A stretch of 64,000 nucleotides of DNA from the NCBI GenBank assembly GCA_002101905.1, contig LQPU01000049.1, positions 1 to 64,000 on the forward strand, written 5' to 3'. The translations under genes and the position numbers were made by a program. This DNA comes from Mycobacterium shimoidei (lineage in GTDB: Bacteria; Actinomycetota; Actinomycetes; Mycobacteriales; Mycobacteriaceae). Position 1 is the stretch's first letter. The number at the start of each line of letters is the position of its first letter. Below, piece by piece: positions 51,846 to 61,265 of this stretch. The notes beneath the pieces are model-generated. The model saw only the letters and a program-made list of their open reading frames with translations, ran no database searches and was not told the DNA's origin.

Positions 51846-53732
51846 CTAGGCGCTGGCCATCTTCCAGTAGGCACCCCGGCGCGCCATGAGCTCGGCGTGG
51901 TTGCCGTGCTCGACGATGCGGCCTGACTCCATCACCAAGATGACGTCGGCATCGCGGATGGTCGAGAGGCGATGCGCGATAAGGAAACTCGTGCGACCTC
52001 GGCGCAGCTTGCGCATCGCATGCTGCACCAACAGCTCAGTGCGGGTGTCCACCGAACTGGTCGCCTCGTCGAGGATCAACAGCTGTGGACGGGCCAGGAA
52101 TGCCCGGGCGATGGTGATCAGCTGCTTTTCTCCGGCGCTGATATTGCCGCCGTCGTCGCTGACCCAGGTCTGATAACCGTTGGGCAGGGTGTGCACAAAC
52201 CGGTCGACGTAGGCCGCTCGGGCCGCCTCGATGACTTCGTCCTCGGTGGCGTCCGGCCGGCCGTAGGCGATGTTTTCCGCGATGGTGCCGCCGAACAGCC
52301 AGGTGTCCTGCAGCACCATGCCGATTCGCGAACGCAGCGAATGCCGGCTCACCGTGGTGATATCGACCCCGTCGATCAAGATGCGGCCGGAATCGACGTC
52401 GTAGAAGCGCATCAGCAGGTTCACCAGGGTGGTCTTGCCCGCGCCGGTCGGGCCGACGATCGCGACCGTGCTGCCGGGCTCGGCCACCAGCGACAGGTCT
52501 TCGATCACCGGTGTGCCCGGCCGGTAGGCGAAGCTGACGTGCTCGAATTCGACTCGCCCAGTGGCTTTTTGACCGTTCGGGGACGGCAGCGTCGCCGCAC
52601 GGTCGGCCGGTTCTTCGGGTTCGTCGAGCAGTTCGAATACCCGCTCGGCGCTGGCCACCCCGGACTGCAGCGTGTTGTACATCGAAGCCACCTGCGTCAG
52701 CGGCCAGTTGAACTGGCGCACATATTGGATGAAAGCCTGGATGCTTCCCACTGTGATCTGTCCGGTGGCCACCTGCAGGCCGCCGACTACCGCCACTGCG
52801 ACGTAGCTCAGGTTGCCGATGAACGTCGTCGCCGGTGACACCAGCCCGGAGAAGAACTGGGCACCGAAACTGGCCTCGTATACGTCATCGTTGAGCCGCG
52901 AAAAATCGTCTTCGGCGCGTGCTCGATGGCCGAACGTCTTGACCAATGTGAAGCCGCTGTACGTCTCCTCGATGTGGGCATTGAGCCGCCCGGTACGGGC
53001 CCACTGGGCGATGAACAGCCGTTGCGAACGCCGGGTGATCGCGCGTGTGGCCAGCAATGACAGCGGCACTGTCACGAGTGCGAAGACGGTCAGTAGCGGC
53101 GAGATGGAAAGCATCATCACCAGCACGGTCGTCACCGTCAGAATCGCGGTCAACAGCTGGGTGATCGTCATCGCCAGCGACGTCTGCACATTGTCGATGT
53201 CGTTGGTGACCCGGCTGAGCACCTCGCCGCGTTGCCGTCCGTCGAAGTAGGCCAGCGGCAGCCGGTGCACCTTGTCCTCGACGTCGGAGCGCAGTCCCTG
53301 CAGGGTGCGCTGCACGGTCAGGTTGAGCAGCCGAGCCTGTGCCCAAATCATCACGGCAGCGACTAGATACAACATCAGCGCCAACGCCAGCGTCCGGGCG
53401 ACCGCGGCGAAGTTCACCCCCTGGCCGGGAATCACGTTCATCCCGGACAACAAGTCGGCGAAGGTGTTGTTGCCGCGTGCCCGGGCCGCCGCGACGGCCT
53501 CGTCCTTGGACAGTCCCGCCGGAAGCCCTCGACCGATCACACCGTTGAACAGCAGATCGGTGGCATGCCCGAGGATACGCGGAACTACGACCCCGATCGC
53601 GGTGCCGCAGATCCCCAAAACGATCACCGCGGCGGCGAGTCCACGCTGCGGCGCCAAGCGCTTCACCAGCCGAAGCGCCGAACCGGTGAAGTCGCGCGAA
53701 CGCTCCGTGGGAGTCTGGACCACGCCGCGCAT
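51846..53732 (-). CDS. ABC exporter half-transporter (Rv1272c-like)
   Basis: Product of 628 residues from ATG 53732. The N-terminal part is a six-helix ABC exporter membrane domain; the ATPase has Walker A GPTGAGKTT, Q-loop VLQDTWLFGG, signature NISAGEKQL, Walker B LLILDEATSSVD and H-loop IAHRLS. The signature ISAGE departs from the usual LSGGQ. It follows the partner Rv1273c-like gene; TTG at 53756 would overlap the partner's stop and is an alternative start. The two proteins probably form a heterodimeric lipid or drug exporter. Confidence 0.9.
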   Translation of the reverse strand: MRGVVQTPTERSRDFTGSALRLVKRLAPQRGLAAAVIVLGICGTAIGVVVPRILGHATDLLFNGVIGRGLPAGLSKDEAVAAARARGNNTFADLLSGMNVIPGQGVNFAAVARTLALALMLYLVAAVMIWAQARLLNLTVQRTLQGLRSDVEDKVHRLPLAYFDGRQRGEVLSRVTNDIDNVQTSLAMTITQLLTAILTVTTVLVMMLSISPLLTVFALVTVPLSLLATRAITRRSQRLFIAQWARTGRLNAHIEETYSGFTLVKTFGHRARAEDDFSRLNDDVYEASFGAQFFSGLVSPATTFIGNLSYVAVAVVGGLQVATGQITVGSIQAFIQYVRQFNWPLTQVASMYNTLQSGVASAERVFELLDEPEEPADRAATLPSPNGQKATGRVEFEHVSFAYRPGTPVIEDLSLVAEPGSTVAIVGPTGAGKTTLVNLLMRFYDVDSGRILIDGVDITTVSRHSLRSRIGMVLQDTWLFGGTIAENIAYGRPDATEDEVIEAARAAYVDRFVHTLPNGYQTWVSDDGGNISAGEKQLITIARAFLARPQLLILDEATSSVDTRTELLVQHAMRKLRRGRTSFLIAHRLSTIRDADVILVMESGRIVEHGNHAELMARRGAYWKMASA

Positions 53733-53752
53733 CGGTCGGTCTATCGAGGCGG

Positions 53753-55498
53753 TCAACGCCGGCCCCCCACTTCGGCGGTCATCGATTGCGATTCGGCCAG
53801 TTCGCGATAGCTGGGGCAATCGGCCAGCAGCGCTTGGTGGGTGCCCGCACCGACTACCCGTCCGTCATCGATCACGATCACCTGGTCGGCCTGGCTGACT
53901 GTCGAAATACGTTGTGCCACAACGATGACCGTCGCATCCGCAGCAGCCTCGCGCAGTGATGCCCGAACTTGGGCGTCGGTGTGCACGTCGAGTGCGGAGA
54001 ACGCGTCGTCGAACAGATAGATCGGCGGCCGGCGGATCACCGCTCGCGCGATCGCCAGCCGCTGGCGTTGCCCGCCGGAGAAGTTGATGCCGCCCTGGGC
54101 GACTCGCATTCGAAGCCCGTCGTCGTGTGCCCGCACGAACTCCTCGGCGGACGCCACCCGCAGGGCTTCCCACATCTCTTCATCGGTTGCGTCCGCTTTG
54201 CCGTAGCGCAGGTTGTCCGCAACCGTTCCGGAGAACAGATAGCCCCGTTGCGGCACCAGCCCGATACGCGCCCACAACTTTTCGATGTCGTAGTCGCGCA
54301 CGTCGACACCGTCGACGAGCACCGCACCGTCGGTGACGTCGTAGAGCCGGCAGATAAGCGAGATCAGCGTGGACTTCCCCGAACCGGTGCTGCCGACGAT
54401 GGCCGTGGTGGTGCCGGGGTGAGCGGTCAGCGAGACATCCTGGAGCACAGGGCGGTCCGCTCCGGGGTAACAAAACGTCGCAGCGTCCAACTGCACGAGG
54501 CCCTGCATGGCGGCCGGGGGGCTCGACGGGTTCTGCGGGCTGCTGATCGCCGGACGGACCGACAACACGTCGCTGATCCGCTCGGCGCACACCGAGGCCC
54601 GCGGCCAGACCATGAACGTCATCGTCGCCATCAACACCGCCATCAGGATCTGGGTGAAGTAAGCCAGGAACGCGATGAGCGAGCCGACCTGCATCTGTCC
54701 GGCGTCGATGCGCAGACCGCCGAACCAGATCAACGCGACGCTGGAGCAGTTGATGGTCAACGTGGTGACCGGGAACATCAGGGCCTGCCAGTTGCCGGCG
54801 GCCAAGGCGGTGTTCGACAGTGCGAGATTGGCCTCGCGGAACCGTTGACGCTCGAAGGTTTCCCGCGCGAAAGCCCGGACCACCCGAACCCCGGACAGCT
54901 GCTCCCGCATGACCCGGTTGATGTTGTCGAGCAGCTTTTGCATGCTCCGGAAGATCGGCAGCATGCGCGACACGATCCAGTAATTGGACCCGGCCAGCAC
55001 CGGGACACTGACCAAAAGCAGCCATGACAGCCCGGCGTCTTGGTGGATGGCCATGAAGATGCCGCCGACGCACATGATCGGGGCGGTCACCAGCACCGTG
55101 CAGCCCATCTGCACCAGGAACTGGATCTGCCGGACGTCGTTGGTGGTGCGGGTCAGCAGTGACGGCGCCCCGAACCGGACGGTTTCGTGGTCGGAGAACG
55201 TGATGACGTGACGGAACATCGCCGAGCGCAGATCGCGCCCGAACCCCATCCCGACGCGCGACCCGAAGTAGACCGCGCCGACCGCGCACATCACCTGCAG
55301 CCCGGTGACGGCGAGCATCACCATGCCGAGCCGGACGATCGTCGCGGTGTCACCCTTGGTGACGCCGTCGTCGATGATGCTGGCGTTGACCGTCGGCAGG
55401 TAAAGCGAGGCCAGGGTGCTGATTAACTGCAGCGTCATCACCGCCGCGACCAGCCATCGGTACGGCCGGGCGTACTGGCGCAGCAGTGCCAGAAGCAT
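53753..55498 (-). CDS. ABC exporter half-transporter (Rv1273c-like)
   Basis: Product of 581 residues from ATG 55498 (MLLALLRQYARPYRWLVAAV), one less than Rv1273c. Membrane domain to about residue 320; the ATPase has GSTGSGKST, FSGGQRQR, YLFDDAFSALD and VVVAQRIST. The residue after Walker B is Asp instead of the usual catalytic Glu (LFDDAF), so this half probably has a degenerate catalytic site and its partner supplies the other. It is first in the operon, divergent from lprB over a 140-bp gap. Confidence 0.92.
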   Translation of the reverse strand: MLLALLRQYARPYRWLVAAVMTLQLISTLASLYLPTVNASIIDDGVTKGDTATIVRLGMVMLAVTGLQVMCAVGAVYFGSRVGMGFGRDLRSAMFRHVITFSDHETVRFGAPSLLTRTTNDVRQIQFLVQMGCTVLVTAPIMCVGGIFMAIHQDAGLSWLLLVSVPVLAGSNYWIVSRMLPIFRSMQKLLDNINRVMREQLSGVRVVRAFARETFERQRFREANLALSNTALAAGNWQALMFPVTTLTINCSSVALIWFGGLRIDAGQMQVGSLIAFLAYFTQILMAVLMATMTFMVWPRASVCAERISDVLSVRPAISSPQNPSSPPAAMQGLVQLDAATFCYPGADRPVLQDVSLTAHPGTTTAIVGSTGSGKSTLISLICRLYDVTDGAVLVDGVDVRDYDIEKLWARIGLVPQRGYLFSGTVADNLRYGKADATDEEMWEALRVASAEEFVRAHDDGLRMRVAQGGINFSGGQRQRLAIARAVIRRPPIYLFDDAFSALDVHTDAQVRASLREAAADATVIVVAQRISTVSQADQVIVIDDGRVVGAGTHQALLADCPSYRELAESQSMTAEVGGRR

Positions 55499-55638
55499 CT
55501 GGTAACTGTTGCACACCCGACGGCCTCGAGTCGGGACGACGCGGTGGATTGGAAAGGCCTGGTCAGCGTGGTGCCTGGGTTGGCCACAGACGCTCCCGCT
55601 ACAGTGCATGCTGTGACCAGCAAGAGGTGCGCGTAGCG

Positions 55639-56187
55639 GTGCGGCGCAAGGTGGGGGCGCTGGCCCTGGCGGCAGCGACCGTGATCCCGATGGCGGCCGC
55701 ATGCTCTGATTCCGACTCCGACCAACCGCAGGAGACCCAGACGTCGGCGCCGTCTGCCGCGGAGGGACATCACGGGCCGTTCTTCCCGCAATGCGGCGGC
55801 ATCAGCGACGAGACGGTTGCCCAGCTGACCCAGATAAGCGGGCTGGTCAACACCGCGCAGAACTCGGTGGGGTGCCAGTGGCTGGCCGGCGGCGGCATCC
55901 TCGGCCCGCATTTCTCTTTCTCCTGGTATCGCGGCAGCCCGATCGGTCGGGAGCGCAAGACCGAGGAGCTGTCGCGCTCCAGTGTCGAAGACATCAACAT
56001 CAACGGCCATAGCGGTTTCATCGCCGTAGGTAATGAGCCGACGTTGGGTGATTCCTTGTGCGAAGTAGGTATCCAGTTTCAGGACGACTTCATCGAATGG
56101 TCGGTCAGCTTCAACCAGAAGCCCTTCCCCGATCCGTGCAATATAGCCAAAGAGCTGACACGGCAGTCGATTGCGAACTCGAAGTGA
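55639..56187 (+). CDS. lprB: Lipoprotein LprB
   Basis: DUF3558-type lipoprotein of 182 residues (M. tuberculosis 185). The signal sequence runs from VRRKVGALALAAATVIPM to the lipobox AAAC, with Cys near residue 22. The mature domain is highly conserved (NSVGCQWLAGGGILGPHF; SFNQKPFPDPCNIAKELTRQ). GTG 55639 is chosen by alignment with LprB; GTG 55627 would add four residues. Its stop overlaps the lprC start. Both are surface lipoproteins of unknown function beside an ABC exporter. Confidence 0.9.
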   Translation: MRRKVGALALAAATVIPMAAACSDSDSDQPQETQTSAPSAAEGHHGPFFPQCGGISDETVAQLTQISGLVNTAQNSVGCQWLAGGGILGPHFSFSWYRGSPIGRERKTEELSRSSVEDININGHSGFIAVGNEPTLGDSLCEVGIQFQDDFIEWSVSFNQKPFPDPCNIAKELTRQSIANSK

Positions 56188-56741
56188 ACCGCTCAAAGCT
56201 GACCCGGCTTCTGGTTAGCCTCGCCGTGCCGCTGACGGTGTTGGCGGTGCTGACCGGCTGCACCAGATCGGTGGGCGGCACCGCGGTCAAGGCGGGTTCC
56301 GGGGACGTGCAGCGCAACAACAACTCCGAACAGCAGTACCCGAACCTGCTCAAGGAATGCGAAGTGCTGACCACCGACATCCTCGCCAAGACGGTCGGCG
56401 CCGACCCGTTGGACATCCAGAGCACCTTCGTCGGCGCGATATGCCGGTGGCAGGCGGCCAACCCGGCTGGCCTGATCGACATCACCCGGTTCTGGTTCGA
56501 GCAGGGCAGTCTGGCCAACGAGCGCAAGGTCGCCGAGAACCTCAAGTATCAGATCGAGAACCGTTCCATCAATGGTGTGCAATCGATCGTGATGCGGACC
56601 AACGACCCCAACGGTTCCTGCGGTGTGGCCAGCGACGCCGCCGGGGTGGTCGGCTGGTGGGTCAACCCGCAGGCCCCCGGCATCGATGCGTGCGCGCAGG
56701 CGATCAAGCTCATGGAGCTGACGCTGTCGACGAACTCCTAG
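56184..56741 (+). CDS. lprC: Lipoprotein LprC
   Basis: Lipoprotein of 185 residues, DUF3558 family like LprB, its likely paralogue. Signal peptide MNRSKLTRLLVSLAVPLTV with lipobox VLTGC, Cys near residue 28. The mature part has CEVLTTDILAKTVGADPLD and GAICRWQA. GTG 56184 overlaps the lprB stop (GTGA). The stop TAG is the first unit of a short 9-bp repeat. Confidence 0.9.
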   Translation: MNRSKLTRLLVSLAVPLTVLAVLTGCTRSVGGTAVKAGSGDVQRNNNSEQQYPNLLKECEVLTTDILAKTVGADPLDIQSTFVGAICRWQAANPAGLIDITRFWFEQGSLANERKVAENLKYQIENRSINGVQSIVMRTNDPNGSCGVASDAAGVVGWWVNPQAPGIDACAQAIKLMELTLSTNS

Positions 56742-56828
56742 CGCTGCTAGCGCTGCTAGCGCGTCGAGATCGACGTCACCGCGAGAAAGTTCGAGAGCAC
56801 GCCGCGCTGGTGTCAATCTCAGCGCGGC
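56739..56828. terminator. 9-bp repeat and hairpin between convergent lprC and sixA-like genes
   Basis: TAGCGCTGC occurs twice from 56739, followed by TAGCGC of a partial third copy. The inverted repeat GCCGCGCTG (56801-56809) and CAGCGCGGC (56820-56828) forms a 9-bp stem with a 10-nt loop that overlaps the sixA-like stop codon. It could terminate both convergent transcripts. No U-tract is present. Confidence 0.4.
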
Positions 56829-57325
56829 ACGTGGAACCCGACTAGCGCTGCGCCGCCCGGACTGAGGTCTGCCCACTGGCCGGCAAAACGCAACGCCGCG
56901 ATGCCCGACGTCGGGAACTTCGCCGCGATCGCGTCGAGCGCAACGTGATCGGTGCCCTCGGCGCCGGCCAGGACGGCGGCCACCGCGGACATGGTGGGCT
57001 CGTGCCCGACGACGAGCAACGTTGTCACCTCGTCGGCGACACCGTTGATCTCCTCGACCACCATTCCCGGTGTAGCTCCATAAAGCCGCTCGACGTAGCG
57101 CACCGGCGCCTCGACCCCGGTACGAAGCAAGGTTTGTCGCGCCCGCGTGGCGGTCGAGCACAGCACGGCATCGATGGTCGGCAGGCTCGCGCGCAGCCAC
57201 TCGCCGGCCAGCCCCGCCTCTCGTTCGCCCCGCGGCGCCAGCGGCCGGTCGTGGTCGGCCACGCCGTCCGGATACGCAGATTTCGCATGCCGCAGCAGCA
57301 CCAGCGTCCGGCGTGGCTCACTCAC
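56819..57325 (-). CDS. SixA-type phosphohistidine phosphatase (Rv1276c-like)
   Basis: Histidine phosphatase of 168 residues. The catalytic RHG-type motif reads LVLLRHAKSAYPD near residues 10-22 and the second His is in VVGHEPTMSAV near residue 107. SixA proteins remove phosphate from phosphohistidine, for example in phosphorelays. GTG 57325 is chosen because TACCGT (57338-57333) lies 7 nt upstream, a leaderless arrangement. It is divergent from the SbcD-like gene. Confidence 0.88.
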   Translation of the reverse strand: MSEPRRTLVLLRHAKSAYPDGVADHDRPLAPRGEREAGLAGEWLRASLPTIDAVLCSTATRARQTLLRTGVEAPVRYVERLYGATPGMVVEEINGVADEVTTLLVVGHEPTMSAVAAVLAGAEGTDHVALDAIAAKFPTSGIAALRFAGQWADLSPGGAALVGFHVPR

Positions 57326-57435
57326 CCGACCCACGGTAGGGCACGGGCATGCCGATCGAGGTCCCCGGACTTGTCGGGAGCCGGTCCTACACTCGCGGTG
57401 CCCGGCTAGGAGAAGGGCGAGAGAGGGGATGCGAC

Positions 57436-58605
57436 ATGCGGTTCGTGCACAGCGCAGACTGGCAGCTCGGCATGACGCGTCATTTCCTGGCCGGCGAAGC
57501 CCAGCCACGGTATTCGGCGGCCCGCCGCGACGCGGTGGCCGGGCTCGGGCAGCTGGCCGCCGAGGTCGGCGCCGAGTTCGTGGTGGTGGCCGGTGACGTC
57601 TTCGAGCACAACCAACTCGACCCGCAGGTGATCAGCCAGTCGCTGGAAGCCATGCGCGCCATCGGGATTCCCGTCTACCTGTTGCCGGGCAACCATGACC
57701 CGCTGGATGCCTCGTCGGTGTACACCAGCGCGCTGTTCAAAGCAGAATGCCCCGACAACGTGGTGGTGCTCGACCACGCCGGCATCCATCAGGTGCGGGC
57801 GGGCCTGCAGATCGTCGCGGCGCCCTGGCGGTCCAAATCGCCCGGCGTCGACCTGACCGCCGAGGTGCTCGCCGATCTGCCGGTCGACGGCGTCACCCGC
57901 ATCCTGGTCGCGCACGGGGGCGTCGACGTGCTCGACCCCGATCCCACCAACCCGGCGCTGATCCGGCTGGCCGCCCTGCAGGATGCCCTGTCCCGCGGCG
58001 CGATCCACTACGTCGCGTTGGGCGACAAGCATTCGGTCACCGAGGTCGGCGCCGGCGGGCGGGTCTGGTATTCCGGTTCACCGGAAGTCACCAATTTCGA
58101 CGACGTCGAACCCCACCCCGGCCACGTGCTCGTCGTCGACGTCGACGAAACCGATCCGGCACGCCCCGTCACGGTGCAGGCCCGCCGGGTGGGCCGCTGG
58201 CGGTTCCTCACTCTGCACCACCAGCTCGACGACAACCGCGACATCGCCGATTTGGACGTCAATCTCGATCAGATTCCCGACAAGGACCGAACGGTGGTGC
58301 GGCTGGCGCTGGTCGGTTCGCTGACGGTCACCGACCGCGCCGCACTGGACTCCTGCCTGGACAGGTACTCGCGGCTGTTCGCCTGGCTGGGCTGCTGGGA
58401 TCGCCACACCGACCTGGCCGTCATCCCGGGCGACGGCGAATTCGACGACCTGGGCATCGGCGGCTTCGCGGCGGCGGCCGTCGAGGAGTTGGTGGTGACG
58501 GCGCGCGCGGGCGACCCCGAGACTGCCGACGACGCCCAGGCGGCGTTGGCGCTGTTGCTGCGGCTCGCAGATCGAGGCGATCAAGGCGATCGAGGCGCGG
58601 CATGA
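57436..58605 (+). CDS. SbcD/Mre11-like metallophosphatase nuclease (Rv1277-like)
   Basis: DNA repair exonuclease subunit of 389 residues. Metallophosphoesterase motifs in order: HSADWQLG (residues 4-11), VVAGDVFE, LPGNHDP, VAHGGVDV and ALGDKHS. The first motif has Gln where the family usually has a metal-binding His (DxH). ATG 57436 has GAGAGGGG just upstream. Its stop overlaps the ATG of the SbcC-like gene (ATGA), as in typical SbcCD pairs. It probably processes DNA ends together with that ATPase. Confidence 0.88.
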   Translation: MRFVHSADWQLGMTRHFLAGEAQPRYSAARRDAVAGLGQLAAEVGAEFVVVAGDVFEHNQLDPQVISQSLEAMRAIGIPVYLLPGNHDPLDASSVYTSALFKAECPDNVVVLDHAGIHQVRAGLQIVAAPWRSKSPGVDLTAEVLADLPVDGVTRILVAHGGVDVLDPDPTNPALIRLAALQDALSRGAIHYVALGDKHSVTEVGAGGRVWYSGSPEVTNFDDVEPHPGHVLVVDVDETDPARPVTVQARRVGRWRFLTLHHQLDDNRDIADLDVNLDQIPDKDRTVVRLALVGSLTVTDRAALDSCLDRYSRLFAWLGCWDRHTDLAVIPGDGEFDDLGIGGFAAAAVEELVVTARAGDPETADDAQAALALLLRLADRGDQGDRGAA

Positions 58606-61220
58606 AGCTGCATCGGCTGGTCCTGAGCAATTACCGCGGCATCACCCATCGCGAGATCGACTTCCCCGACCAGGGAGTGGTGGTGGTATGCGGGGCCAAC
58701 GAAATCGGCAAATCGTCGATGATCGAGGCGCTGGATCTACTGCTGGAATTCAAGGACCGCTCTGCGAAAAAGGAAGTCAAGCAGGTCAAGCCGACCAACT
58801 CCGACGTCGGCTCCGAGGTCACCGCGGAAATCAGCACTGGCCCATATCGATTCGTCTACCACAAACGCTTTCACAAGAAGTCCCAGACGCAACTGACAGT
58901 GTTAACGCCGCGGCGCGAACAGCTGACCGGCGATGAGGCGCACGAACGGGTGCGCGCGATGCTGGCCGAGACGGTGGACACCGAGTTGTGGCACGCCCAA
59001 CGGGTGCTGCAGGCGGCGTCGACGGCCGCGGTGGATCTGTCCGGCTGTGATGCGTTGTCACGCGCGCTCGACGTCGCCGCCGGAGACGCCGCCGCGCTGA
59101 CAGGCAACGAGCCGTTGCTGGTTGAGCGCATCGACGCCGAATACGCCCGCTACTTCACCCCGACCGGGCGCCCGACGGGGGAGTGGGCCGCCGTCACTGC
59201 GGCGCTGCATGATGCCGAAGCGGAGGTGGCGCGGTGCGCGGCCGCGGTCGCCGAGATCGACGAGCGTGTGCGTCGCCACGCCGCGTTGACTGCCGAACTC
59301 GCCGAGCTGTCGCACCAGCAAGAGGCGGCGCACAGCCGGCATGCCGCCGCCCAAGCCGCCGCCGACAAAGTCGACGAGCTCACCGAACAACTGCGAGACG
59401 CACAGCTGATCGCCACCGCCGCGTCCGCGACCAGCACCACCTCGTCGACCGCGCACGCCGAACGGCTGCGGCTGCGGGACGAAATCGAGTCTCGCACAGC
59501 GACACTGGCCGCATTACAGGCCGAGGTCGACGAAATGGCAGCGGCAGAGTCCACCGCGCAAAAGGTCGTCGTGGCCGCCGAGCAAGCGGTCGAGCAAGCC
59601 GAACGGGTCGTGGCGGCCGCGCGGCAGCGGGCCGAGTCCGCTCGTCGCACGGTGGACGAGGTGTCCCGCCGCGAGGAGGCCGAGCGGCTGGCGGCCCGGC
59701 TGGCCAAGATCGACGCTACCCAAGCCGATCTCGAAAAGATCCGTGCCGAGCGCGCCGCGATCGCGTTGACCGACGACGGATTGCAGCGAATCGAGCAGGC
59801 CGCGGCCGCGCTTGACCGCGCCGAGGGGCAACTCGCATTGATCTCCACGACAGTGGAATTCACCGCGGCCACCGACATCGAACTTGCCGTCGACGGGCAA
59901 CCGGTATCACTGCCCGCCGGGCAGTGCTGGTCGATGACCGCCAGCGCCGCAACCGAAGTCACCGTTCCCGGCGTCGTCACGGCGCGGTTCAGCCCCGGCG
60001 TGAGTGCGGTCGAGGTACAGAGCAAATACGCGGCGGCGCAAGACGAACTCACCGCCGCACTGGCTGCCGGACAGGTGAGCGACGTGGCGGCGGCCCGCGA
60101 AACCGGCCGGCTGCGCCGCGACTTGCTGCAACAACAGGACCGGCTCACCGCAGTCCTGACCGGGTTGTGCGGCGACGACAAGATTGAGCAACTGCGCGCG
60201 CGGCTGGCTGAGCTGCGTGCCGATTCGTCGGCTCACACCGACCCCGCCATCGACAGTGCCGCGGCCCGTGCCGAACTCGATGCGGCGGACGCGGCATATG
60301 CCCAGGCCGCGCGTGAGGTGGAGACCCACCGTAAGGTGGTGGCCGCGGCGATCGCCAAGCATTCCGAGATCGCCACGCAGACAACAGTGTTGCGTGACAA
60401 GCTCGCGACTCAACAGGCCGAGCTGGCCGCGGCCACCGATCGGCTGGTCCAGCAACGGGCTTCCGTCACCGACGATGACCTGGCAGTAGCCGCCGACGCC
60501 GATCGGCGTAAGGCGCAAACCGCCCAGCAGCGGGTCACCGAATTGTCCGAACAGCTGGCCACTGCCGAGCCGGACGTGGTAGCCGCCGCGTTGGCGCAAG
60601 CCACCGAGGCAGTCGAGGCGTTACGGACCCGCCACGACGAGGCCGCGCAAGCCCTGCGCGAGATCACTGTTGAACTCGCTGTGTTCGGCACCGAAGGCCG
60701 TCAGGGCAAACTCGATGCCGCCGAAACCATATACGAGCACGCCCGAAGCGAGTACCACCGAGTCGGCCGGCGAGCCCGAGCTGTGCAGCTGTTGCGATCG
60801 GTGATGGCACGGCACCGCGACGCCACCCGGTTGCGCTACGTGGAGCCGTTCCGCGCCGAGCTGCACCGACTGGGCCGTCCGGTGTTCGGGCCCAGCTTCG
60901 AGGTCGACGTCGACACTGACTTGTGTATCCGCAGCCGCACCCTCGACGGCTGCACGGTGCCCTATGACTCGTTGTCCGGTGGCGCCAAGGAACAACTCGG
61001 CATCCTGGCGCGACTGGCCGGAGCGGCGCTGGTCGCCAAGGAGGACACCGTCCCGGTACTCATCGACGACGCGCTGGGCTTCACCGACCCCGAACGGTTG
61101 GCGCGGATGGCGCAAGTGTTCGACACGCTGGCCGCCAACGGCCAAGTCATCGTGTTGACGTGCATGCCGGCCCGATACGACGGAGTCAAAGGCGCCCACC
61201 GCATCGAGTTGAGCGCCTAG
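58602..61220 (+). CDS. SbcC/Rad50-like SMC-type ATPase (Rv1278-like)
   Basis: Product of 872 residues. Walker A VCGANEIGKSS is near residue 32. Long Ala/Glu/Arg-rich coiled coils span about 180-415 and 495-760, interrupted by a beta-rich module (about 415-490, ISTTVEFTAATDIELAVDGQPV). The ABC signature is SLSGGAKEQLGIL and Walker B VLIDDALGF. No CxxC zinc hook is seen between the coils, so it is closer to the YhaN-type group than to classic Rad50. Coupled to the nuclease gene by a 4-bp overlap. It is close to M. tuberculosis Rv1278 (875). Confidence 0.9.
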   Translation: MKLHRLVLSNYRGITHREIDFPDQGVVVVCGANEIGKSSMIEALDLLLEFKDRSAKKEVKQVKPTNSDVGSEVTAEISTGPYRFVYHKRFHKKSQTQLTVLTPRREQLTGDEAHERVRAMLAETVDTELWHAQRVLQAASTAAVDLSGCDALSRALDVAAGDAAALTGNEPLLVERIDAEYARYFTPTGRPTGEWAAVTAALHDAEAEVARCAAAVAEIDERVRRHAALTAELAELSHQQEAAHSRHAAAQAAADKVDELTEQLRDAQLIATAASATSTTSSTAHAERLRLRDEIESRTATLAALQAEVDEMAAAESTAQKVVVAAEQAVEQAERVVAAARQRAESARRTVDEVSRREEAERLAARLAKIDATQADLEKIRAERAAIALTDDGLQRIEQAAAALDRAEGQLALISTTVEFTAATDIELAVDGQPVSLPAGQCWSMTASAATEVTVPGVVTARFSPGVSAVEVQSKYAAAQDELTAALAAGQVSDVAAARETGRLRRDLLQQQDRLTAVLTGLCGDDKIEQLRARLAELRADSSAHTDPAIDSAAARAELDAADAAYAQAAREVETHRKVVAAAIAKHSEIATQTTVLRDKLATQQAELAAATDRLVQQRASVTDDDLAVAADADRRKAQTAQQRVTELSEQLATAEPDVVAAALAQATEAVEALRTRHDEAAQALREITVELAVFGTEGRQGKLDAAETIYEHARSEYHRVGRRARAVQLLRSVMARHRDATRLRYVEPFRAELHRLGRPVFGPSFEVDVDTDLCIRSRTLDGCTVPYDSLSGGAKEQLGILARLAGAALVAKEDTVPVLIDDALGFTDPERLARMAQVFDTLAANGQVIVLTCMPARYDGVKGAHRIELSA

Positions 61221-61265
61221 CGCTCGCCGCGTTGTCGGCCAGTGTGCGCCACTTACACTCGGGCA

